Positions 8,049-17,306 of a stretch of 64,000 bases of DNA are shown here, one piece after another; the stretch's first letter is position 1, and every line of letters begins with the position of its first letter. This stretch comes from Roseobacter sp. MH60115 (GTDB lineage: Bacteria; Pseudomonadota; Alphaproteobacteria; Rhodobacterales; Rhodobacteraceae). Made by a program: the position numbers and the translations under genes. Where the stretch lies: contig NZ_JADOBQ010000001.1 of the NCBI RefSeq assembly GCF_015644665.1, forward strand, positions 372,001 through 436,000. Direction: 5' to 3'. The notes beneath the pieces were generated by a model. That model was given only the letters and a program-made list of their open reading frames with translations, ran no database searches and was not told where the DNA came from.

Positions 8049-8873
8049 ATGCGTATCGTTCTATGTGGCGTGGCGATTGCCGCGGCCTTTCCCATCTATT
8101 CCGCCTGGGCCGACACCCCAAAACCCTTCCCGGTCTTTGAGGCCAAGCGGATTGGTGTTCCCCAAAGCGGACAAAAGCGCATCCAGGTGCAGATTGATCC
8201 TGCGGCGCAAAAAGCCGCCCTTGCGGTGCCCCTCCCACAGCCCAATACCCCCCAAACGGCGCCGGACGTGCCGCGTACTGCGCAGCCGCTTGGTCAATAC
8301 GGGTGGTTCTGGGACAAGGTGTCACCCTCCATTTTCGACGTGCAGCCGGGCCGGTTGGAGACCATCATGGAGGTGCTCACCGGGTCGGGAAAGGTTGCGG
8401 CCCCCCGATTGCAACACATGCAGAGCATCGCTCAGGCCAACGGGGTGGAGATCCTGAAATCCACCATCGGTACGCGGGTCTCGCCTGCGCTGGTGCTCGC
8501 GGTGATTTCGGTTGAGTCGTCCGGACGGGTGGACGCGACCAGCACTGCAGGGGCGCAAGGCCTTATGCAGCTGATGCCCGACACGGCGGCCCGTTTTGGC
8601 GTGCAGGACAGCCTCGTAGCGGCCGATAACATCGCAGGTGGTGTCAAATATCTCGACTGGCTGATGGGGGAGTTCGCAGGCGATCCGGTGCTTGTGCTGG
8701 CCGGATATAACGCGGGCGAAGGATCGGTGCGCAATCATGAAGGGGTGCCGCCCTTTGCCGAAACCCGCGACTACGTGCCCAAGGTGCTGGCCGCCTTTCA
8801 GGTGGCCCGCGGGTTGTGCAAAACCCCGCCGGAGCTGATCACGGATGGCTGCGTCTTTGCGGCGATGAACTAA
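8049..8873 (+). CDS. Secreted lytic transglycosylase (SLT domain)
   Basis: A 274-residue periplasmic muramidase of the Slt70-type family that cleaves peptidoglycan between MurNAc and GlcNAc. It has a signal peptide (cleavage near AWA-DT) and a proline-rich linker to about residue 80. The SLT domain starts near 125: catalytic Glu156 in VISVESSGR, then GAQGLMQLMP, NIAGGVKYL and AGYNAGEG. It is divergent from the tad cluster. A role in making room for the pilus secretin is possible but unproven. Its 3' end overlaps the convergent small acetyltransferase by 4 bases. Confidence 0.9.
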   Translation: MRIVLCGVAIAAAFPIYSAWADTPKPFPVFEAKRIGVPQSGQKRIQVQIDPAAQKAALAVPLPQPNTPQTAPDVPRTAQPLGQYGWFWDKVSPSIFDVQPGRLETIMEVLTGSGKVAAPRLQHMQSIAQANGVEILKSTIGTRVSPALVLAVISVESSGRVDATSTAGAQGLMQLMPDTAARFGVQDSLVAADNIAGGVKYLDWLMGEFAGDPVLVLAGYNAGEGSVRNHEGVPPFAETRDYVPKVLAAFQVARGLCKTPPELITDGCVFAAMN

Positions 8874-9160
8874 ACGCTGAAGACATCGGCCCATTCCGGG
8901 TGGCGCCGCCGCTGTGCATTCACGAAGGGGCAGAGTGGCACGATCTTGAAACCTTCGCTGCGGGCATCTGCGACAAAGCGCGCGACAAGCGCTTGACCCG
9001 CCCCGGATCCGCGCAAGGCGTCAGGAACCGCCGTGTGGTCCGCGATCACGGTCTGTGGGGAGAGGATAGAATATGTCAGATCCGCCTCATGCCCGTCCTG
9101 GACCAGCACGTAGCGTCCCTTGGTCCCCTCGACGCTGCGGGTAATGTCAAATTCGGTCAA
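8870..9160 (-). CDS. Small GNAT-fold acetyltransferase (Gcn5-related, YjdJ type)
   Basis: A 96-residue single-domain protein of the short acetyltransferase family (Acetyltransf_CG). It shows the acetyl-CoA loop DALRGSGAGQALVARFVADA and the C-terminal signature KIVPLCPFV, followed by a paired-basic segment and HPEW. Members are usually of unknown substrate. It is followed on the same strand, 85 bases upstream, by the LOV protein, but co-transcription is not evident. Confidence 0.82.
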   Translation of the reverse strand: MTEFDITRSVEGTKGRYVLVQDGHEADLTYSILSPQTVIADHTAVPDALRGSGAGQALVARFVADARSEGFKIVPLCPFVNAQRRRHPEWADVFSV

Positions 9161-9245
9161 CCGTGGACCCCATCGGACAGGGCATTCCCAGTCATCATTC
9201 TCTCTCTGCCGAAGGATGCAAAATCCATCTTCTGCGCGCCCGTTT

Positions 9246-10271
9246 CTATCGTGTCAGGGTTGCGCCAGCGGGCACATCAATTGTGATGAAACTCCCGGCG
9301 GCCCCGCGCCCGAGCTGTAGGGTGCCCTCGAGGCCTTCGATCAGGCCGTTGACCATGCGTCCGCCGACGGTGGTGGTATCCGGCCATGTCATGTAATTCG
9401 GAATGCCCAGACCATCGTCCGATACGGTCACGCGTAAACCGCCCGCGCTCAGCTGTGTCATCCGCACCTCGACAAGCCCGGTGTCAATGCGCTCGAAAGC
9501 ATGCTGGAACGCGTTGGTCAGAAGCTCCGCCACCACCAGGCCGACGCGCGATGCGGTCTCAATCGGGATGTCCAGCGGATCGAGCTGCAGGTTCAGCCGT
9601 ATGCCGGAGCGACCGTAGACATGTCCAATCGCGCAGCAGAGGCGCGACAGATAGCTGCCCATGTGGATACTGTCCCGGTTCGACTGCATGTCAGAGAGCT
9701 TCATTTCTTCGTAGAGAAGTTGAAGCGTCTCGATACGTCGGGTCAGGGCGGCATATTCCGCCGGCACGGAGGTTGAATTGGACTGCTGCCGGATCATACT
9801 GATGATCATCGACATGTCGGTCTCGACCCGGTCCTGCACTTCCATCAGCTGGGTGTTGATCTGTTCAGCCATATCACTGCGGTCGCCGTGCCGCAGTTCC
9901 TGCTGGATGCCCATCAAATACTGGACCTGCCCATTTTCATCAAAGATCGGCGCAATCACCAACCGGTTCATGAACGGTTCGCCATTCGCCCGGTAGTTCA
10001 GCAGATCGGCCGTGACCGCCTCTTTTGCCTCAACGGATTTCCGCAACAGATCGACAGCAGCTTTCTCGGTGTCTTCACCCTGGAGAAACCGGCAGTTGCG
10101 CCCGATTACCGCACTGCGCGCGTAACCTGTTTGCCGGGTGAAGGCCTGATTGACGTAGACAATCGGATTGTCTTCGAGGTTAGGATTGGTCACGACCAGC
10201 GGCAGCTGCGTGCGACCGAAACTGTCAAAGGAGATGTCTTCGTTGAGCAGGAAGTTCAGGGAATCCGCCAT
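9246..10271 (-). CDS. LOV (blue-light) sensor with histidine-kinase ATPase domain but no phospho-acceptor His
   Basis: A 341-residue photoreceptor-like protein. A LOV/PAS domain occupies roughly residues 20-125, with the flavin-adduct motif GRNCRFLQGEDT (Cys60). Then comes a HisKA_2-type helical hairpin and an HATPase_c domain with the N box (ELLTNAFQHAF) and G1 box (SDDGLGIP). Aligned to the HisKA_2 consensus EV-x-HRVKNNLQ, this protein reads EVQDRVETDMSM: the acceptor histidine is Asp147 and the VKNN core is gone. It may be a pseudokinase or act through a partner. The ATG at 10271 is chosen because a GAGG site lies 10 bases upstream; an in-frame GTG at 10280 is too close to it. Confidence 0.88.
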   Translation of the reverse strand: MADSLNFLLNEDISFDSFGRTQLPLVVTNPNLEDNPIVYVNQAFTRQTGYARSAVIGRNCRFLQGEDTEKAAVDLLRKSVEAKEAVTADLLNYRANGEPFMNRLVIAPIFDENGQVQYLMGIQQELRHGDRSDMAEQINTQLMEVQDRVETDMSMIISMIRQQSNSTSVPAEYAALTRRIETLQLLYEEMKLSDMQSNRDSIHMGSYLSRLCCAIGHVYGRSGIRLNLQLDPLDIPIETASRVGLVVAELLTNAFQHAFERIDTGLVEVRMTQLSAGGLRVTVSDDGLGIPNYMTWPDTTTVGGRMVNGLIEGLEGTLQLGRGAAGSFITIDVPAGATLTR

Positions 10272-10283
10272 GGTCGGCACGCC

Positions 10284-10550
10284 TCAGGTCGCTCGGATTA
10301 TGCGCCGGTTGGGGCGCTGTTCATGCGTGCCTCGGATGAGGCGACGCTTACGGGTGTCGTGTGGTCCGCAAGGGTCCCGATCGCACCGGGCAGGCAGGAT
10401 CGCCTTGCGCCCGCACCTCACATGAGGCGCGCAGGCTTCTACGGCAGGGCAGAGAAAATCATCAAGCATAACTAAGCCAGTGGCCGTCAGCTTGCCATGT
10501 TGCAAAGCTTCATACTGCGCCGACAGCGCTGCATCATGTCGATTATTCAT
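10284..10550 (-). CDS. Small unknown ORF leading the LOV gene
   Basis: An 88-codon frame directly upstream of the LOV gene; its TGA is part of the LOV ribosome site (TGAGG). The start has a good AAGGGAG site and lies about 80 bases behind a well-formed promoter. The first 35 residues (MNNRHDAALSAQYEALQHGK and on) look like protein. The rest is rich in Arg, Cys, His and Pro and could be out of frame. I recognise no family. It may be a real small protein, a leader peptide coupling LOV translation, or a decayed gene. Confidence 0.4.
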   Translation of the reverse strand: MNNRHDAALSAQYEALQHGKLTATGLVMLDDFLCPAVEACAPHVRCGRKAILPARCDRDPCGPHDTRKRRLIRGTHEQRPNRRIIRAT

Positions 10551-10637
10551 CTCGCTCCCTTAATCCAGCCGGTCAGCCGAACCTCTTCTTATGCACAATG
10601 ATCGCTCGTTGAGTGTCGACCCTGTCATTCAATCGCG

Positions 10638-10665
10638 AGTATAGAGCCGGTTCGACTTTGGTCAA
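10638..10665 (-). promoter_or_regulatory. Sigma70-type promoter for the small ORF/LOV unit
   Basis: Read on the minus strand: TTGACC (10665-10660), a 16-base spacer, TATACT (10643-10638). It is close to consensus and points at the ATG at 10550. The -35 lies in a 9-bp inverted repeat (GGTTTGAC and GTCGAACC arms) that could bind a regulator or form a hairpin at the end of topA. Confidence 0.6.
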
Positions 10666-10718
10666 ACCGCTTTGACGATTTTCGGAGCAAAGGTGCACTA
10701 TCCTGCAGAAGCGGAGAC

Positions 10719-13301
10719 TTATGCCTTTTTGGCGACGGCTTTCTTCTTGGCGGGCGCCTTCTTTTTTGCAGCGGTCTTGCGGCGGCCGGTGCCCTTCTTG
10801 GCGGCCTTTTCATCGATCAACAGAACAGCCGCTTCGATGGTCAGATCAGCCGGTTCGCTGTCCTTGGGCAACGTCGCGTTGATCTTTTCCCACTTCACGT
10901 AAGGCCCGTATTTGCCCTCCATGATGCTGATCTGGCCGCCCTGATCGGGATGTTCGCCCAACTCCCGCAGGGTTTTGGCGGCAGCACCACGCCCGCCGCG
11001 GCTGGCAACCTTTTCCGCCAGGAGTTGCACCGCGCGGTTCATGCCCACGGTGAAAACCTCGTCGATGCTTTCGAGATTGGCGTTCGTGCCGCCGCGTTCC
11101 GAGGTGGAGGCGGCGTGCTTCAGGTATGGCCCGTAGCGCCCGATGTTCGACCAGACCGTCACCCCATCCTCGGGGTGCGGTCCAATTTCGCGGGGCAGGG
11201 ACAGCAGCTTGAGCGCCTGCGGCAGGTCCACACCCTCGGGCGGCCAGTCTTTGGGAATCGACTGGCGCGGTGGCTTCTTGTTGTCCTCCGTGACCTCGCC
11301 GCGCTGCACGTAGGGGCCGAAGCGACCCTTGAAGGCGTAGATCTTGTCGCCTGCGTCCTCGCCCAGCAGCTTGCCTTCGGGCGGGATGCCGCTGTCGTCT
11401 TCTTCACCGGGCGGACCGAAGGCGCGGGTGTAGCGGCATTCGGGATAGTTCGAGCAGCCGATGAAGGCCCCGCCGGAGCGCGCCGTGCGCATGGACAGCC
11501 GCCCGGCGCCGCAATTGGGGCAGAGGCGCGGGTCCGTCCCGTCCTCGTTGGGCGGAAACAGATGTGGCTCCAGCACCTCGTTGATCTTTTCCAGCACTTC
11601 GGTGATGCGCAGATCGGCGGTCTCGGCGATTGCAGCGGAGAAATCGCGCCAGAAGCGCCGCAGCACTTCTTTCCATTCCGCGTCGCCGGCGCTCACGTCA
11701 TCGAGCTCGTTTTCCAGATCGGCGGTAAAGCCGTAGCCGACGTATTTACGGAAGTAATTCTCAAGAAAGGCCGTGACCAGCCGCCCTTTGTCTTCGGGGA
11801 TCAGGCGGTTCTTGTCTTTGCGAACGTACTCACGATCCTGAATCGTGGTCACGATCGAGGCATAGGTGGAGGGTCGCCCGATACCCAGCTCTTCCATCTT
11901 CTTGACCAGCGTGGCCTCGGTATAGCGCGGCGGCGGCTGGGTGAAATGCTGCTCCGGCGTGACGGCGCGCTTGTCCATCTTGTCGCCCTCGTCGATCTGG
12001 GGCAGGCGCTTGTCGTCCTCATCCACCACATCGTCGCGGCCTTCTTCATAGACCCGCAGGAAACCATCGAAGAGCACCACCTGACCGGTGGCGCGCAGCA
12101 TGACCTGGCCATCGGCGCTGCCCACATCCACTGTCGTGCGTTCCATCCGGGCGGCTTCCATCTGGCAGGCCAGCGTGCGCTTCCAGATCAGATCGTAGAG
12201 CTTGCGTTGATCGGCGTCAGAGGTCTTCAGATCCTCCGCCTTGGTCATCATATCGGTGGGGCGCACGCATTCGTGGGCCTCCTGCGCGTTCTTGGCCTTG
12301 TTTTTGTACATGCGCGGGCTGCCGGGCACGTATTCCTTGCCATAAAGCGTCCCAATCGCGTCCCGGGCGGCCTGCACGGCCTCGGGCGCCATGTCGATGC
12401 CGTCGGTCCGCATATAGGTAATGTAGCCTGCCTCGTAGAGCCGCTGCGCGGTGGACATGGTCTGGCGCGCGCCCATGCCGAACTTGCGGCTGGCCTCCTG
12501 CTGCAGGGTCGAGGTCATGAAGGGGGCGGCGGGGTTGCGGTTGGCAGGCTTGGCCTCGACCGACTGCACCGTCAGGTCGCGGGAGCTGATGGCCTGCACG
12601 GCCATTTCGGCCTGGGTCTGGTTCTCGATGTCGAACTTGTCGAGCTTTTTGCCCGCGAGTACGGTGAGGCGGGCCTCGAACTCCTGCCCGCGCGGCGTGG
12701 CAAGCTGCGCCTTCACAGACCAATACTCGCGGTTGCGGAAGGCTTCGATCTCCATTTCGCGCTCGACGATCAGGCGCAGGGTGACTGATTGCACGCGGCC
12801 TGCGGATTTCGCGCCTGGCAGCTTGCGCCAGAGCACCGGCGAGAGATTGAAGCCCACCAGATAGTCGAGTGCGCGGCGGGCGAGATAGGCCTCCACCAGA
12901 GGCATATCGACCTGGCGCGGGTTCTCCATCGCCTCGGTCACGGCCTTTTTGGTGATCTGATTGAACACGACCCGGGAGACCGGGGTATCCTTTTTGATCG
13001 ACTTGCGCTTGGTCAGCGCCTCCTGCAGGTGCCAGCTGATCGCCTCGCCCTCGCGATCAGGGTCGGTCGCGAGGATGAGCGCGTTGTCCTCTTTCAGCGC
13101 ATCGGCGATGGCTTTGACGTGTTTCTTGCTGTCGGAGGCCACCTCCCACAGCATGTCGAATTCGTTCTCAGGGTCGACAGAGCCATCTTTCGGGGGCAGG
13201 TCGCGGACGTGCCCATAAGAGGCCAGAACGGTATAGTCACTCCCCAAATATGCGTTGATTGTCTTGGCTTTGGCTGGCGATTCAACAACTACAACTGGCA
13301 T
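10719..13301 (-). CDS. topA: DNA topoisomerase I (type IA)
   Basis: An 860-residue omega protein that relaxes negative supercoils. The Toprim domain opens MPVVVVESPAKAKTI with the acidic DPDREGEA motif. The catalytic tyrosine is Tyr296 in GYITYMRTDG, and the family signature GRPSTYASI follows. The C-terminal part has one zinc-ribbon (LCPNCGAGRL ... GCSNYPECRY) and several degenerate repeats, such as KYGPYVK, RFGPYVQ and RYGPYLK. The tail is Lys/Ala-rich, a common non-specific DNA-binding extension. The dprA-topA order is widespread in alphaproteobacteria. Confidence 0.97.
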   Translation of the reverse strand: MPVVVVESPAKAKTINAYLGSDYTVLASYGHVRDLPPKDGSVDPENEFDMLWEVASDSKKHVKAIADALKEDNALILATDPDREGEAISWHLQEALTKRKSIKKDTPVSRVVFNQITKKAVTEAMENPRQVDMPLVEAYLARRALDYLVGFNLSPVLWRKLPGAKSAGRVQSVTLRLIVEREMEIEAFRNREYWSVKAQLATPRGQEFEARLTVLAGKKLDKFDIENQTQAEMAVQAISSRDLTVQSVEAKPANRNPAAPFMTSTLQQEASRKFGMGARQTMSTAQRLYEAGYITYMRTDGIDMAPEAVQAARDAIGTLYGKEYVPGSPRMYKNKAKNAQEAHECVRPTDMMTKAEDLKTSDADQRKLYDLIWKRTLACQMEAARMERTTVDVGSADGQVMLRATGQVVLFDGFLRVYEEGRDDVVDEDDKRLPQIDEGDKMDKRAVTPEQHFTQPPPRYTEATLVKKMEELGIGRPSTYASIVTTIQDREYVRKDKNRLIPEDKGRLVTAFLENYFRKYVGYGFTADLENELDDVSAGDAEWKEVLRRFWRDFSAAIAETADLRITEVLEKINEVLEPHLFPPNEDGTDPRLCPNCGAGRLSMRTARSGGAFIGCSNYPECRYTRAFGPPGEEDDSGIPPEGKLLGEDAGDKIYAFKGRFGPYVQRGEVTEDNKKPPRQSIPKDWPPEGVDLPQALKLLSLPREIGPHPEDGVTVWSNIGRYGPYLKHAASTSERGGTNANLESIDEVFTVGMNRAVQLLAEKVASRGGRGAAAKTLRELGEHPDQGGQISIMEGKYGPYVKWEKINATLPKDSEPADLTIEAAVLLIDEKAAKKGTGRRKTAAKKKAPAKKKAVAKKA

Positions 13302-13512
13302 GTACTAGGGCACCTCTGGGTGAAATTCTCTGCGTCTATGCTCAAGCCAGATGTGCTGTGCAAGCACGTTTGTCAATCTGCTCATGTTTGTCGCACGCAG
13401 TTTTCCGCGCGTAAGACGGCGGCGCGCAGGGACGGATTCATCGGCCGGTCCGGCTGCGTTCGGTGCAGCGCCGGAGCTGGCTGGACATAGTCGTGAAACG
13501 CGTTGGCACAGG

Positions 13513-14664
13513 TCAGGCGCGAGACAGCAGGCCACCGGCGCGGCGCGTGATTTTGCCGTCCATTTCGAGGTCGAGCAGAACCGGCGCCGCCTCCGCGGGG
13601 GCTACGGCAAGGTCGCGGATCAACTGGTCCTCTGCCACGGGGGCGGGGCTCAGGCGCGACAGGATCATGCGGTGCAGGGCTGCGACCTCTCTCAACGCAG
13701 GCCGGTCTTTCTTGGGGGGTGCAACGGGGCCGGGCAAAGGCAGTTCCGGCGCATTTCCGTGCAGGGGTGTGAGCGCTTCCAGCACGTCATCTGCACCGCG
13801 CACCAGCGTGGATCCTTCCCGGATCAATTGATTGCACCCAGCGGCGCGGGCGTCGAAGGGGCTTCCCGGGACGGCGAGCACATCGCGTCCCTGATCCAGC
13901 GCGTCCCGTGCGGTGATCAGGCTGCCCGATTTTGCAGCAGCCTCCACAACAACCGTCGCGCGGCTGAGGCCGGAGATGATGCGGTTTCGGCTCGGGAAGT
14001 GCCGAGCAATCGGCTGGAGCCCCATGGGTTGTTCCGACACCCGCAGCCCGGTGGCCGCAATGTCCTGTGCCAGCTTCATGTTTTCGGTGGGATAAATCAC
14101 ATCGACCCCACCCGCCTGCACCGCGACCGTGCCGGTGGCCAGAGCGGCGAGATGCGCTGCCGCATCGACACCACGCGCAAGGCCGGAGACGATCACGTAA
14201 CCGGCGGCACCGAGATCGCGGGCGAGCGCCTTGGCCATGCGGGTGCCAAGAGAGGAGGCGTTGCGGGCGCCTACAAGCGAAATCATCGGACGTTTTAGAA
14301 GGCCGGGATCCCCCATGACCCAGAGAAAGGGCGGGGCGTCGTCCAGATCTTCAAGCAATTCGGGGTAGGCCGGGGTGCCCTGCATGATCAGCCGCGCGCC
14401 CGCTTTGCGGGCGGCGTTCAATTCAGCCTGCACCACGGCTTCGGGGCAAATCTGGTATTTTTCAACGCCGGCGGCGCGCGCTACCTCAGGTAGCGCGGCC
14501 AGCGCGTTCTGCGCAGTGCCGTGTTCAGTCAGCAGTCGTTTATACGTCGTTACGCCAACCCGGCGGGATCGCAACAGACGGAGACGGGAGAACTGTTCGT
14601 CTTCCGAGGTGGGTGGGAGTGGGGGGTGAGTGGAAGAAGGATTGTGGTCCTTGTCATCAGTCAT
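13513..14664 (-). CDS. dprA: DprA/Smf, DNA-processing protein
   Basis: A 383-residue protein that binds incoming single-stranded DNA and loads RecA during natural transformation; it is present in many species not known to be competent. A short N-terminal SAM-like region precedes the Rossmann-like core (residues about 75-290) with SLVGARNASSLG, YVIVSGLARGVDAAAH, FPSRNRIISGLS and VLAVPGSPFD. A winged-helix C-terminus follows after about 310. It is followed by topA on the same strand after 211 bases. Confidence 0.94.
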   Translation of the reverse strand: MTDDKDHNPSSTHPPLPPTSEDEQFSRLRLLRSRRVGVTTYKRLLTEHGTAQNALAALPEVARAAGVEKYQICPEAVVQAELNAARKAGARLIMQGTPAYPELLEDLDDAPPFLWVMGDPGLLKRPMISLVGARNASSLGTRMAKALARDLGAAGYVIVSGLARGVDAAAHLAALATGTVAVQAGGVDVIYPTENMKLAQDIAATGLRVSEQPMGLQPIARHFPSRNRIISGLSRATVVVEAAAKSGSLITARDALDQGRDVLAVPGSPFDARAAGCNQLIREGSTLVRGADDVLEALTPLHGNAPELPLPGPVAPPKKDRPALREVAALHRMILSRLSPAPVAEDQLIRDLAVAPAEAAPVLLDLEMDGKITRRAGGLLSRA

Positions 14665-14769
14665 CCGCGTCTCCGTCCGTTGCAGAATCAGGTTTAAGGC
14701 GAGTTGGTTAACAACGCATGAATCAATGCCCCGTGTTGGCCTCGCTATTTCTGGGGAGAGGGGCCCGGA

Positions 14770-16191
14770 TCAGGAGGCCGAACCGCCCACCGTCAGGCCA
14801 CCGATCATCAATGTGGGTTGGCCCACGCCCACCGGCACCCATTGCCCGTCCTTGCCGCAATTGCCCATGCCGGGATCAAGCGCCATGTCGTTCCCGATGG
14901 CGCGAATCTGCTTGAGCGCGGTGGCCCCATCCCCGATCAGCGTTGCCCCTTTGACCGGCGCACCGACCTGGCCGTTTTCCACCCGGTAAGCCTCGGTACA
15001 GCTGAAGACGAACTTACCGTTGGTGATGTCCACCTGACCGCCGCCAAACCCCACAGCGTAGATGCCATCCTTGAGATCGGCGAGAATGTCGCCCGGGTCG
15101 CTGTCCCCGCCCAGCATATAGGTGTTGGTCATCCGTGGCATGGGCGCATGGGCATAGCTTTCACGGCGCCCGTTGCCGGTGGGGGCCACGCCCATCAGCC
15201 GGGCGTTTTGCCGGTCCTGCATGAAGCCCACCAGAATGCCGTCGTCGATCAGAGTGTTCTTGCCCGAGGGGGTGCCTTCATCGTCGATGCTGATGGAACC
15301 GCGCCGGTCCGGGATTGTGCCATCGTCGAGCACGGTCACGCCCTTGCTGGCGATGCGTTGACCCATGAGACCGGCAAAGGCGGAGGAGCCTTTGCGGTTG
15401 AAATCCCCCTCCAGCCCATGGCCGATGGCCTCGTGCAGCAGGATACCGGGCCAGCCCGGGCCCAGCACAACATCCATGACACCAGCGGGGGCAGGCACCG
15501 CGCCAAGGTTCACGACAGCCACCCGCAGCGCCTCGCGCGTCTTGGCCTGCCAGTCCGCCGGATCGATCAGGCCATCCAAGCCCACACGGCCACCGCCCCC
15601 GGCGGAGCCGCTTTCCCGGCGTCCGTTCTCCTCGACGATCACCGAGACATTCACCCGCGTCATCGGGCGGACATCCCGCAACGACTGCCCGTCGGGACGC
15701 AGAATTTCGACTTCCTGCAGGCTGGCGGCAATGGTCGCGGAGACCTGCACGACACGCGTGTCTAGGTCCCGGGCAAAGGCGTCGATCTGGCGCAATGTGT
15801 CGATCTTGACGGGAAAGGCGGCCCCGGCAATGGGGTCTTCATCGGTATAAAGCTTGATATTGGTCGGGTTTGGCGCGTCCGCCATTGTGCCGCCGCCGTC
15901 GCCCACCGCCAGGCGCGCGGTCTCGGAGGCGCGTTTCAGAGCGGTTTCCGAAATTTCGGTGGAATGAGCGTAGCCGGCCACCTCGCCGCACACGGCGCGC
16001 AGGCCGAACCCCTCGGAAGCATCGTAGCTGGCCGTCTTCAGACGCCCATCGTCGAAGACGAGCGCCTCGGAGCGGCGCCGTTCCAGAAACAACTCCCCAT
16101 CATCCGCGCCCCGGGTCGCCGTGCGCAGCACATCAAGGGCCGCATCCCGGTCGAGCGCATCCTGAAAGGGCGTGAAAGGGGTGTCTGTCAT
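14770..16191 (-). CDS. tldD: TldD metalloprotease
   Basis: A 473-residue TldD/PmbA-family protease. With TldE it forms a heterodimer that cleaves unfolded peptides, such as microcins and CcdA in Escherichia coli. The zinc site HEAIGHGLEGD is visible, with the conserved GGQVDITNGKFVFS region and the C-terminal GNCGKDGQ. The ATG at 16191 is preceded by GGAGG and preferred over an upstream start. TldE is not in this window. It is divergent from the cytochrome oxidase operon, with 175 bases between. Confidence 0.95.
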   Translation of the reverse strand: MTDTPFTPFQDALDRDAALDVLRTATRGADDGELFLERRRSEALVFDDGRLKTASYDASEGFGLRAVCGEVAGYAHSTEISETALKRASETARLAVGDGGGTMADAPNPTNIKLYTDEDPIAGAAFPVKIDTLRQIDAFARDLDTRVVQVSATIAASLQEVEILRPDGQSLRDVRPMTRVNVSVIVEENGRRESGSAGGGGRVGLDGLIDPADWQAKTREALRVAVVNLGAVPAPAGVMDVVLGPGWPGILLHEAIGHGLEGDFNRKGSSAFAGLMGQRIASKGVTVLDDGTIPDRRGSISIDDEGTPSGKNTLIDDGILVGFMQDRQNARLMGVAPTGNGRRESYAHAPMPRMTNTYMLGGDSDPGDILADLKDGIYAVGFGGGQVDITNGKFVFSCTEAYRVENGQVGAPVKGATLIGDGATALKQIRAIGNDMALDPGMGNCGKDGQWVPVGVGQPTLMIGGLTVGGSAS

Positions 16192-16366
16192 CGGTGATTT
16201 CCTCCAAAGGTGGGTAAATCTGCATTCAGCGTCTCTATGACGCAAGCTGAACTCTTTATCTCGCGATCAGAATATGATTGTAAGAGCACAGATTACAACG
16301 GACGGGATGGTGCGCAGTCCTTTCCCCGCCCGCCAACCAAAGATGATCCCAAGATCAGGACGACAC

Positions 16367-17248
16367 ATGAAACGTTTTTTCACATTCTCAGGCCTGATGG
16401 CTGGTTTTGCAGCGACAGCGGCCCAGGCACAGGACAATCTCGAAATCATTGGGCGTCCCGTGGATGGCAAAATGGGCTTTCAACCTGCCGTGACCGAGCT
16501 GGCGGAAGACCTGCAGTGGCTGGACGGCATGATTCTGGTGATCATCACCGCGATCACGCTCTTCGTGACGGCACTGATCCTCTGGGTGGCCATCCGCTAC
16601 AATGCCAAGCGCAATGCGGAGCCTGCGTCCTTCACCCATAACACGCCGGTCGAGATCGCCTGGACGGTGATTCCGATCGTGATTCTGGTGTTCATCGGTG
16701 CGTTCTCCCTGCCGATCCTGTTCAAGCAGCAGGAGATTCCCGAAGCGGATATCACGATCAAGGTGACCGGATATCAGTGGTATTGGGACTATGAATATGT
16801 GGACGAGGGTTTCGAATTCTCCAGCTACATGATTGGTGCGCCTGCAACGGGGGGCACAAATCAGAAATCACCCGAGGTGATTGCGCAACTGGAAGCGGCC
16901 GGTTTCTCCGAAGAGGAGTTCCTGCTGGCCACCGATACCTCCGTCGTGGTGCCGGTCAACAAGACCATCGTGATGCAGGTCACAGGCGGCGACGTGATCC
17001 ATGCCTGGACCATTCCCGCCTTTGGCGTAAAGCAGGATGCGGTGCCCGGACGTCTGGCGGAGCTGTGGTTCAAGGCGGAGCAGGAAGGCGTCTACTTTGG
17101 TCAGTGTTCAGAGCTGTGCGGTCTGAACCACGCCTATATGCCGATCACCGTGAAAGTCGTCTCGGACGAGGCCTATGCGGAGTGGCTGGCCGGAGCGAAA
17201 GAGGAATATGCCGGTATTCCGCAAACCCGCGTGATCGCGTCGAACTGA
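16367..17248 (+). CDS. ctaC: Cytochrome c oxidase subunit II
   Basis: A 293-residue subunit II of the aa3-type oxidase; it accepts electrons from cytochrome c at the CuA centre. A signal peptide (to about AQA-QD) is followed by two membrane helices and the periplasmic cupredoxin domain. Visible motifs are the aromatic patch [10 protein letters not shown] and the CuA ligands in [12 protein letters not shown], with a distal His in VIHAWTIP. The ATG at 16367 has an AGGA site. It heads a ctaC-ctaB-coxF-ctaG-ctaE-surf1 operon; subunit I (ctaD) is not here. Confidence 0.96.
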   Translation: MKRFFTFSGLMAGFAATAAQAQDNLEIIGRPVDGKMGFQPAVTELAEDLQWLDGMILVIITAITLFVTALILWVAIRYNAKRNAEPASFTHNTPVEIAWTVIPIVILVFIGAFSLPILFKQQEIPEADITIKVTGYQWYWDYEYVDEGFEFSSYMIGAPATGGTNQKSPEVIAQLEAAGFSEEEFLLATDTSVVVPVNKTIVMQVTGGDVIHAWTIPAFGVKQDAVPGRLAELWFKAEQEGVYFGQCSELCGLNHAYMPITVKVVSDEAYAEWLAGAKEEYAGIPQTRVIASN

Positions 17249-17306
17249 TCTGGCACAGGTGGCCTGAAAGCCCACCCTACCTGCTGATGGCATAGAAGGC
17301 ATATGA

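Noticed and set aside
10950-12788. A 612-codon open frame antisense to topA
   Set aside because: It mirrors the codon structure of topA in a high-GC genome, has no ribosome site or domain, and topA is certain.
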